A stretch of DNA of 64,000 bases from contig NKYR01000036.1 of assembly GCA_003184365.1 (NCBI GenBank), positions 62,001 through 126,000 of the forward strand, written 5' to 3'. This DNA is from Evernia prunastri. Its lineage: Eukaryota; Ascomycota; Lecanoromycetes; Lecanorales; Parmeliaceae. Position numbers and translations under genes: made by a program. Each line of letters starts with the position of its first letter. The stretch's first letter is position 1. Shown piece after piece: positions 54,515 through 64,000 of the stretch. The notes under the pieces were generated by a model that made no database searches, was not told the DNA's origin, and worked only from the letters and a program-made list of their open reading frames with translations.

Positions 54515-55188
54515 TAGATCGCTTCGCGGACTTTTGTTGTAGGACGCCTGCTCCAGAAACCCCGTTTTTATCCAAAACGAGCTTCGTGTCAACAAATTTT
54601 TGAATCAATCACAGATCCATCAATTCTCATCAAAACCACTTAGAAATATATACTACGACGCGTAGAATTATATAGCGAATTCGTTAGTAACAAAATCTAA
54701 CTCCCTACGGCAATATCCCGCGTTGTATACCTTACTAACCTTCGAGGACAGTTGACACCAGACCTATTACGTTCCCTATCTAAATGACCTAACCAACGGG
54801 TTACCTCTTTCCGGCAACGGGTCTCGGCGCTAGATTTCCTATCTCTCAGCGTCCGAGACCCTCCAAACACGGCATTCAAATCGAATTATCAATGATAGAA
54901 AGGGGGGGAGCATGTTGATCAAAAGTCCTAAACATGCCAAGACTTTTCGGATCCGGACCCGGACNACCCGGACCCGATAGCCAAACTTGGGCCATCTTCC
55001 GAATATTACTATAAATTTCAGTATTCTAACTAGGGCAGTCGATTTTCGCTGTAGGCTTGGCATATTTAGAATAGAATACAAGAAACAGGGGGGTTTTGGT
55101 GCAGACCCCCTGCGGGGACCGACTCACTATGCAGCTAAAAATTAAAGTCACGGTCTAAGCAGGGGGTCGAAAGCTAATGGAGACAATA
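54515..55188. repeat. Repeat unit 2 (5'-truncated at an N)
   Basis: This matches unit 1 from 53715 onward with an offset of 800. It starts directly after the N at 54514 and has another N (54965) inside the CGGACC tract. It ends just before the N at 55189. Each boundary coincides with an N, so its exact structure is set by the assembly. Confidence 0.88.
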
Positions 55189-55195
55189 NTCTTCC

Positions 55196-55941
55196 TTGCC
55201 TCCTTCGCGCCGGCGTCCTACCTTAGTCCCAAAGGCTAACAAGTTAGCGCTGGAACTAAGCTCAAAAAAGTCTAGATCGCTTCGCGGACTTTTGTTGTAG
55301 GACGCCTGCTCCAGAAACCCCGTTTTTATCCAAAACGAGCTTCGTGTCAACAAATTTTTGAATCAATCACAGATCCATCAATTCTCATCAAAACCACTTA
55401 GAAATATATACTACGACGCGTAGAATTATATAGCGAATTCGTTAGTAACAAAATCTAACTCCCTACGGCAATATCCCGCGTTGTATACCTTACTAACCTT
55501 CGAGGACAGTTGACACCAGACCTATTACGTTCCCTATCTAAATGACCTAACCAACGGGTTACCTCTTTCCGGCAACGGGTCTCGGCGCTAGATTTCCTAT
55601 CTCTCAGCGTCCGAGACCCTCCAAACACGGCATTCAAATCGAATTATCAATGATAGAAAGGGGGGGAGCATGTTGATCAAAAGTCCTAAACATGCCAAGA
55701 CTTTTCGGATCCGGACCCGGACCCGGACCCGATAGCCAAACTTGGGCCATCTTCCGAATATTACTATAAATTTCAGTATTCTAACTAGGGCAATCGATTT
55801 TCGCTGTAGGCTTGGCATATTTAGAATAGAATACAAGAAACAGGGGGTTTTTGGTGCAGACCCCCTGCGGGGACCGACTCACTATGCAGCTAAAAATTAA
55901 AGTCACGGTCTAAGCAGGGGGTCGAAAGCTAATGGAGACAA
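55196..55941. repeat. Repeat unit 3 (746 bp)
   Basis: Complete copy at an offset of 1558 from unit 1. The only differences I noticed are three instead of four CGGACC units (six bases shorter) and a G-to-A change near 55793. Near identity implies recent duplication, gene conversion, or an assembly duplicate. Confidence 0.9.
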
Positions 55942-55947
55942 TATCTT

Positions 55948-56180
55948 CCCGGAAGTGCACGATTAGGGCTAGGGCCTGTCCTCGCAAGTTTGTCCACCAT
56001 CATATATGTACTTATTAGAAAGCGTAATTCAGATGGTTTGATATGACTATCGTATAACTCCAGTATATTTCTCTATGATAATGCGGAATTATTATAGAAA
56101 TAACGTATAATATCGATTGGTGAACAATTTCTAATTTGCGGCGCTGTGTCCTAGGTTAGCACCAATCGTGCACTTCCAGG
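55948..56180. mobile_element. MITE-like element with terminal inverted repeats
   Basis: GGAAGTGCACGATT at 55951-55964 is repeated exactly, inverted, at 56164-56177. Extending outward and inward, the ends match over about 24 bases with three mismatches (CCYGGAAGTGCACGATTRGKGCTA). The 233-bp body is AT-rich and has no coding frame, which fits a non-autonomous DNA transposon. I find no clear target-site duplication. It begins six bases after repeat unit 3. Confidence 0.7.
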
Positions 56181-58643
56181 TAGGTAGATACGAGAAGTAC
56201 CTGCCCGGTTCGAAATGTTTACTTAACCCTAAGCTCAATGGTGACCAACGTAATCACGAAATAAGTTCTCACTCACAGTTGTTAAATGCTTTATGTTGAT
56301 GACGTGCGCATTGAGAGTTCGCCTGTCTCTTGTGTGTTATCCAAGATTTTAACACGGGCGTCTTAGTGTCCAGGACTTTGCGTGCGGACCTCTATACAAT
56401 CCGCATCAAGCCTATCAGTCATCAGTTCAGCAAAATCGCCCTACTATCCCTTCGTGCTTGTGGTTTATACTTGCAAAATACATGCACCCGCCACAGCCAT
56501 AAGGATGTAGTGATAACGGGGTTCTCGAGTGCGAGCCACCATCAATTGGAAGCTATTGCCAAGAGAGCAGAGCAGCTGTGAGTGGCACATTGTCACACCC
56601 ACTATTTGCCATGGCGCAATGCAGACGAGCGGTCTCCAGCGCTGGATTGACACCTCTACGCTCGTAGAAGTAGAAGGAGAGGTAAAGCTCAGGCGAAATC
56701 GATGTCTGCGGAGACATCTTCTGTTAAGGTGCGAAAGCGCGCAGGCTTGGATGCGCATGACTTGCGACAATGTCCGCAAGCAAGCACTAGAAAGTGAGGA
56801 GATGTATTTTTCTTGATAGCTTAATGCTATCTACTGTCTAGTATACACCTCGTGCCATTATAAAGTAAAAATATCCCTTCTTAGGGAGTTCTTTGCCCCT
56901 TCCATCACACCATACTTGGCCAGTATCTCGTAAAAGTCCGCTACGTCCATAACCCGTAATCGTGCCACGTACTTGGCCCGTCTGAAGGACAATCGTCGAT
57001 TGAGGCTTTGAGGACACTGCGGAAGAGGTTGGCTCATCGATGACGGCGCAGTAGCAGCCACATTTGCTCGTTGTTTTCAATCAACGCCAACCATGAGCAC
57101 AGTCACACGGTGTGCCTAGATAGACTCGCAGCAGGCTGCTGTTATGTGCTGATCAACAGACTTCCGAGTCTAGATCCCACTCTTCGAGCTCATTCGTCGG
57201 CAGAGCTAGAAATATCCCCCTCCCACTTCAGAATGTCGCACCAATCCAGCTTTCGTTGAATGTCATCCTCAATTCTAGTGTAGATCTTTTTGAATCGTCT
57301 CGACTCCCCAAACGTTCCCGAATAAAGCGAGCGAGTCCGTACTCTTCTTCAAAGATGTTGCTTTCCAAAATAGATCAAAAACAGAACCTTAATCTCAGAA
57401 CCTATACGACTCGAAAGTATGTAAATATGATTGCGACGCTCTTTGTCGTCCACATTTCGGTGGACGATAGAATCGCTTGGTAGAGAGCTGAGGTTGTTAA
57501 CTCCAAAAAAAAAGGCAATGACTGTGTACTTCCTTGTCATTAATGGAGAACACAGCGGTGCCCACGGCAATCAACAATAAAATTTCGTGATGACAGCGCG
57601 TAAAAAGGCTCCAAACCAGCCGATTGGAGAGTTGATTGTGGAGAACAAGGCAATCGTCGTAAGCAGAGTCATTTTGAGACAACAATTCAGGCCATGTCAC
57701 ATGACACCTCGGCTGGTGGAGACGCAGTGCAGTAGATCGACGTCGCCGTTAATCTAGCTTGCGCTTGAGTCACGACTGATATTCAATCTCGAACAAGAGT
57801 GAAGTCTCGACCACGACGAATGCAGTCGCATTTGGACAATCACCGAGCCATGGATCAACTGACAGGGGAGCAGTGCATTATTCGGCGACGCCGACGTTCC
57901 AGATTGGTTGTGTGGTGAAGGCGCAGTGCAGCAGCTCAACAATTCCGCTGGCTGCAAAAGTCGGAGGCCATTGGAAAGCTGGATCTCTGATCCGAATCTC
58001 GATCCGTAGGTAAGGCGGGCGGCAGACGAGGTGCACGTAGCGTGGAGTACAAACAAAAGAGAGGATTCGAGAAGAGTGTTGCAATAAGATGCAACAGTGG
58101 ATATGATAAAAAAACAGCGAGGGATGTGAAGAGCTTTAAATAATCCTCTTGATATTTCGTCAGGTAGCGCTTTAACAAAGCAGTACTAGCGTTGCCGCCT
58201 TATCGGGTTCGGTACTTAGGTACCTTAGGTAATTCGCGATAATTTTGAATACGCTAAATAAGTAAGTACTTTACAGTATTATTCGCTGACAACTGAGGCG
58301 CGGCTCTGGAGTGCAGCCGCTAAAAATTCCAGCCTCCACGACTTCCGTATAGGTAAGCAACAACTACGGAGACATACGACATACGCGTTCTTGAGTATTG
58401 ACAGCTACCATCACACGCTCGCTACCAAATTTCTGACTGCAAGTCCGTTTGCCAGATCACACTTGACTGCATATTCAAACAGCCCCTCAGCAAGATCGGA
58501 GGCAATCACTTGACTCTGAGCAACAGCACAAATTGCGCCAGAGCGAGTTGTACATAAGTTGGACTAGATGAGAGGCACGAGTGAACGTCTGAGCATGGGG
58601 GGAAGAGGCCTGAACGCTCTTTTCCCTTGATCCCGTTCTTGCT
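56181..58643. other. 2.5 kb interval without a supported gene
   Basis: Short frames on both strands (for example 56330-56581, 56465-56779, 57754-58056) have no recognisable domain. TACTTAGGTACCTTAGGTA near 58213 is another AGGT-type near-palindrome. The last part must contain the cch1 promoter and 5' UTR. Confidence 0.5.
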
Positions 58644-61600
58644 ATGGCGTCTGACCGCTCTTCCTCCCACGACAACCAAAGACGCCAATCAATACCATTA
58701 CAGGATTTATCACGACCGCCCAATCGGTCTCCTGAGAGTAATGAAGGATGGAGCCCTGGCAGAGATTCATGGAGACGGACACGCACGCTATTGGGCCATC
58801 GTCAATCATTCAGCGGGAGGGTGAATACAGCCTACGAACGGGTCAGCGAGGGTTCTCCACCTGCTCCTATAGGTGAGAATCCGGGCTTGCCTCATGTCAC
58901 GACGCCGAGGAATGCTCATCAACCACCTGTACCTTACGAGGATGGAGAGGTCTCGCCGGTCAATGCTGAGAACTTTCAGGCGGCGATGCAATCCGTTGGT
59001 TTAAGCTTCGACCCTCCAGGAGCCTCTAGGCCACCAGTTGGACAAAGGAGAAGCACTTTGAACGTAATTACAGAAAATGATGCGGTATCCACATACTCAT
59101 TGCCTACGTCTCACCCAAATGATGAAGCCGAACAGGACGCCTACCTTTCCCCGCAAGACACGGACAGGACACCCCTGACCGACTCGAGATTCCTGCAGCC
59201 TATCGCTGGTGCAAGAGCCCCGGGACCAGGCCTTCGTGCACCACCACCCAGTGCGGGCCACAGCAGGTCAGGTTCTCGTCTCGGTGATGATTTGCCGCAA
59301 ATGGAGGCTGGAATCGGTAGACCGGCTTCGACCATGAGTACCAAATCTCTAAGTCCGTCATCAGCTTCTAATCCTTTATCAAGAGCTGGAACCATCTTGA
59401 GAAAAGCATCTCAGCGAGTTGTCAATCTCAGCAATGAGCCCGATACTATAGAAAACAGTCTGCGTCGAGAGCGTTCAATCAGGGAAGCCCGGATGGAGGA
59501 ACCACCAACTTTCCCAGCTATGCAAGACTACGCTCATGATGAAAGATCAAGTCCACCCCTAGAGAAAGCTCAACAACTAGTGCTAACGAATGAGCCATTG
59601 CAGCCGGAGCCAAACCCGCTCAGGGGGAAATCTCTCTTGATATTCTCTCCGGATAATTGGATCCGATTGAAGCTCTGCGAAATGCTTGTGCATCCGGTCA
59701 CCGAGCCCGTGATATTGATTCTCATTGTTGTTCAGACTATACTTTTGGCTGTCGACTCGGCGAAATCCATTCAATATACTGGGAACACCTTGCCCAAGGC
59801 GTGGGAGGCATCCTGGATCAATTTCGCTCTTCTTGCCCTGTTCTCTATCTACACGCTAGAAATAATAGCACGAATCATTGTTTCAGGTTTTATTAAGAAT
59901 GCGGATGAGTACAGTACTCTGGACATTGCTCGGGGTTTCAGAGCGGCTCTTGTTTATAGAGTCCGGGCTTTCTTTGCGCCTCAAACACATTTGACAGTAA
60001 GGGACGGGGGCAAGGAAGCCGAACAGCAGCCGTCTATCCTCCGCTCCTTTACAGGAGCGCAACTGCATGTCGACCACCCAGGTAACTCACGTCAACAGCA
60101 AAGGGTTCGGTTGGCTCGACGAGCGTTTCTCCGCCATGGATTCAACCGTCTGGATTTTGTTGCTGTTGTTTCGTTCTGGATCATGTTCATCCTTTCTGTG
60201 CTGATGGTTGAGGGAGACCGTCACCTATTTCTCTTCCGGATGCTGAGTTGCCTGCGCATCCTGAGACTCCTTGGGCTCACTAGTGGTACATCGGTATGTC
60301 TACGGCGCGTTCCAATGCCCTGCTACGCCAGAGTGACTAAAACGATCGCAGGTGATCTTGAGAAGTCTGAAGAAAGCAGCGCCCATGCTGGTAAACGTTG
60401 CTTTTCTCATCGGCTTCTTTTGGCTACTTTTCGCCATCATTGGGGTCCAGGCTTTCAAGTCGTCGCTCAAACGCACTTGCGTCTGGTATCCGAACGCAAC
60501 CAAAGTTCTTCTCGACCCCACCAGTCTCGATAACCAAATCAACATCGCCGACAGCTACAACAGGAACGATCCGAACAACGTAGTTCAGTTCTGTGGAGGG
60601 TATATCAGCCCCACCAACGGGTCAAAGATGCCGTGGCTTAAAGCGGATCTTAGGCAGAACGGAACAGGAAAGCATAAAGGCTACCTTTGCCCCCAAAATT
60701 CGCTATGTGTGGAAGGCACAGGTCCATACAAGGGGACAGTCAGCTTTGACAACATATTTCAGTCTCTAGAATTGGTCTTCGTGGTCATGAGTGCGAACAC
60801 TTTTTCGGATCTTCTCTATTACTGCACTGATACCGATTTTCTTGCCGGAGCTCTATTCTTCGCCTTTGGGATTGTCGTAATGAGTCTGTGGCTCATGAAC
60901 TTGCTTGTTGCTGTCATCACATCGTCGTTTCAGGTTATCCGGGAGGAAAGTAAAACAAGTGCATTCACAGTTGATGAGCAAGATCACTTTATTGAAGAGG
61001 AGGAAGGCACTCCAAAAAGAAGTCGTTTGAAACGAGCCTACGACGTGACATATTGGCTGTGGATTGTGATCATCCTTTTCGATCTTTTTGTGATGTGTCT
61101 TCGAAGTTCCGATATGGGCCAAGGCCGTCAACATTTCATCGATGAGACGGAGACCATTGTAGCTTGTGTCTTAGTGTTCGAGATCCTTCTACGCTTCATC
61201 GCTGATTGGAGAAATTTCCATAAAAGTCAGAGAAACTGGATCGACCTAAGCGTCGCGATCATCACGGCGGTTATACAGATCCCTCAAATCCACAACTCAG
61301 GCGAGGCATACGAATGGCTCACGTTTTTTCAAATCATACGAATATACCGGGTGGTCCTCGCCGTGTCGCTCACACGCGAATTAATCAAAAAGGTTCTGGG
61401 CAATGTCTCTGGTCTGTTGAATCTGATTGTGTTCGTCTTTCTCATAACCTTCCTCACGGCAATTTTCGCGGTCCAGATCTTTCGCGGGCAATTCCCTGCC
61501 GCCGACATCGGCGGCAGTCAAAACCACATAACATTCTCGGACATCTACAACGGCTTCATCGGCATGTATCAAGTCCTGTCTAGCGAGAATTGGACCATAC

Positions 61601-64000
61601 TGCTGTACAATTCGACGCAGTACGAGCTGATCTGGAATCAAGCTTGGATAGGGGCCATCTTTTTTATCTCATGGTTCATCTTGGCAAATTTCGTCGTATT
61701 GAATATGTTCATTGCCGTGATCCAAGAAAACTTCGACGTCTCAGAGGACGAAAAGCGCTTACAGCAGGTCAAAGCTTTCCTCCAACAGAAAGAGCTTGGT
61801 AGTTCGTCCCAAGGCAATTTATCGTTGTCTACCATTTTCAGGCTCGGTAGAGACGCAAGTCGGCACAAGGATCCTCTAGACTTTGGTCCTGCCACGATGG
61901 AAATGCTGCTTCAGGAAGCTGTGTTTCGAGATTTCCTCGATGAGCATATGGAGCCTGTGGAGGAGCTACGCGAAGATGACGACCCGATCACTGGCCGTCC
62001 AGTAGGACATGTCAAGCCTGGGTTGCTCTCGGTCCTGTGGGGTAAGGTTCTTAAAGTGTTCAGTGATCGGGAACCAAATCCTTTCTATTCTCGCTTGCAA
62101 TTCTCCAGAGGGGACGAGGTGGATATACGGACAAGAGCAAGGGAGGTTGTGTCTGCTACCGAACAAAGAAAGCGAGCTCAGCGTCAGTATCTGCAAAGAC
62201 ACCCAAGATACAACGTATCTCTCTTCATCTTTGGTCCAAGCAACCCCATCCGAAGATTGTGTCAGGGTATTGTTGGTCCTGGTCGGGGCAGTCGACGTAT
62301 CGAAGGCATCAATCCAGTCAAACCGGTTTGGTATGCGTTCTCGGCATTCATCTATGCTACTATCGTGGCCATGGTCCTTCTGGCTTGCGTTTCTACTCCG
62401 CTATATCAACGAGAATACTTTCTAAAGCTTGGTCACTATACCTCAAGGAATTGGTTTGTCTGGACTGATATGGGGTTTGCATGCGTGTTCACTCTTGAAG
62501 CCCTCATCAAGGTCATCGCCGATGGATTCTTTTGGACGCCGAACGCCTACTTCCGAGGCTCCTGGGGTCTCATCGACGGCCTTGTCCTGGTCACGCTTTG
62601 GATCAATGTCATCACTTCACTTTACTCGGATGGCGCTGTTTCCCGCGCCGTGGGAGCATTTAAAGCTCTCAGGTCTCTGAGGCTGCTAAATGTGAGTGAT
62701 AGCGCAAGAGACACATTTCACTCTGTGATCGTCTTAGGAATCTGGAAGGTCATATCTGTAAGTTGATCGCTGATTGCCCGTTGAAGTAGTGTGGGACTGA
62801 GCTTCTTCTAGGCAGCTTTTGTGTCTCTCAGCTTGCTCTTTCCATTCGCTATCTATGGCCTGAACCTCTTTAATGGGCGAATGCGATCGTGCAACGATCC
62901 CAATATATATCACCTTGATGACTGCATCGGCGAATTCAATAGCACTCCTTTCAATTGGAATGTGCTTGGACCGAGACAAAGTGCGAACCCGTACTATAAC
63001 TTCGACAACTTCGGAAGCTCGCTCAGTATTCTCTTCCAAATTGTGTCCCAGGAAGGATGGACGGATGTCATGTGGACAGCAATGTCTTCGGGTGGTCGTG
63101 GAGTATCCGCAGTCCAATACTACCAATCTCAGGGCAACGCTGTGTTCTTCATTGCCTTCAATCTCTTAGGAGCCGTCTTCGTCCTGACTTTGTTTGTTTC
63201 TGTATTCATGCGCAACTACACAGAACAGACGGGAGTCGCGTACCTGACAGCAGACCAGCGATCGTGGCTGGAATTGCGAAAACTCTTGCGCCAGATCTCA
63301 CCGTCGAAGCGACCATCCAGTAACTCAGAATCTGGCTTTAGAGGCTGGTGCTACAGGATCGCTGTCAAGAAACACGGAAGGTGGCAAAGGTTGCTCACTA
63401 CCATCCTATTCCTCCACCTTGTTCTGCTGGTCACAGAGTTCTACCCCGAGCCCGAGTGGTGGCAGCGTTTTAGAGGTACGTGATGGGCAGATCTTGGGCA
63501 TATGCATGATAAGCTGACAATGCTAGACTACACATTCCTAGCGTTCACTGTTGTGTATATAGCTAACGTCTTCGTACGTATGGTCGGACTTACCTGGAAA
63601 CGATTTAGGAGGAGCTCTTGGGACCTTTATTCAGTTCTCTCTATCACCGGCACTGTCATCACGACACTCCTCGACCTCTCCAAGTACAAGATTGGCGGCA
63701 CTTATGGTCAGCTCCACAAGCTATTCTTGGTATCAATTGCCCTGCTGCTCATTCCTCGTAATAACCAGCTTGACCAGCTCTTCAAGACAGCAGCGGCTTC
63801 CTTATCTGCTATTGGCAACCTACTGGCGACTTGGTTTGTGCTGTTCCTGGTATACGCAATTGCCCTTACGCAGACTTTGGGCCTTACTAGATTCGGCGAC
63901 TCAGAAAGTGGGAATCGCAATTTTCGCAACGTCCCTAAAGCTCTTATCCTACTTTTCAGAATGAGTATGGGTGAAGGCTGGAACCAGATCATGGAAGACT
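58644..64000 (+). CDS. cch1: Voltage-gated calcium channel alpha subunit Cch1 (partial, runs off window)
   Basis: Exons 58644-60293, 60352-62757, 62812-63475 and 63527 to the edge encode about 1731 residues; the C-terminus lies beyond the window. A disordered Ser/Pro-rich N-terminus (about 330 aa) is followed by four six-helix repeats. Repeat I starts near PVTEPVILILIVVQTILLA; its S4 includes LRILRLLGLTSGTSVILRSL. Repeat II has FFQIIRIYRVVLAVSL, repeat III FKALRSLRLLNVSDSAR. Pore loops read SANTF, SSENW, SQEGW and GEGW, so the filter residues are Asn, Glu, Glu, Glu (codons at 60796, 61585, 63052, 63973). Cch1 works with Mid1 for high-affinity Ca2+ entry at the plasma membrane. Introns are 51-58 nt. 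The sequence is open to the last base and shows no break. Confidence 0.95.

Noticed and set aside
1..64000. CRISPR arrays, rRNA, tRNA, bacterial operons
   Set aside because: No regularly spaced short repeats, no convincing cloverleaf with TTCGA arm, no rRNA core sequence; intron structure shows a eukaryotic nuclear region.

Overview
The window is nuclear DNA of a filamentous ascomycete (Pezizomycotina). This rests on short GT-AG introns (mostly 46-80 nt), closely packed genes on both strands, fungal families such as a COT-1 NDR kinase, Cch1 and Tim54, and many small secreted proteins. The class is not certain; Dothideomycetes or a relative fits. There is no prokaryotic, organellar or viral gene block, no rRNA and no convincing tRNA. 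Three single N bases (54514, 54965, 55189) mark assembly joins inside a repeat.

Region 1 (0-25 kb) is a conserved housekeeping block. It holds a zincless Fpg/MutM DNA glycosylase, a Cid2/MIX23 protein, the NatA subunit Naa15, a DxxxD-type cation diffusion facilitator, Tim54, the COT-1/Orb6 kinase, tubulin cofactor E, splicing factor SF3A2, a small conserved unknown, a SUZ-domain protein, a small secreted protein and the Fe-S assembly factor Nar1. Exon structures were worked out by hand from splice sites and reading-frame continuity.

Region 2 (25-41.5 kb) is gene-poor and accessory. Its main gene is a large secreted mucin-like protein (27.4-31.5 kb) whose C-terminal half looks like a proteinase K-type S8 fold with all three catalytic residues replaced. 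A convergent gene for a small secreted cysteine-containing protein follows. Next come an 87-residue Cys/His-rich protein, an intact APH-like kinase, a truncated APH-like relic and a truncated SNF2 helicase relic with a frameshift, then several kilobases without a convincing gene.

Region 3 (41.5-53.5 kb) mixes metabolic and regulatory genes: an MDR-type oxidoreductase, a fungal transcription-factor-domain protein, a DUF4863 (4-hydroxylaminobenzoate lyase-like) protein, a secreted poly-serine protein, a bacterial-type PI-PLC, the RNA polymerase subunit Rpb12/ABC10-alpha and a tail-anchored unknown.

Region 4 (53.6-56.2 kb) is a three-copy, about 750 bp repeat array followed directly by a 233 bp MITE-like element with near-perfect terminal inverted repeats. 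After a gene-free interval, the calcium channel gene cch1 starts at 58.6 kb and runs off the right edge in repeat IV.

Most of the genes are independent functions. The most unusual single object is the predicted secreted pseudoprotease at 27.4-31.5 kb.
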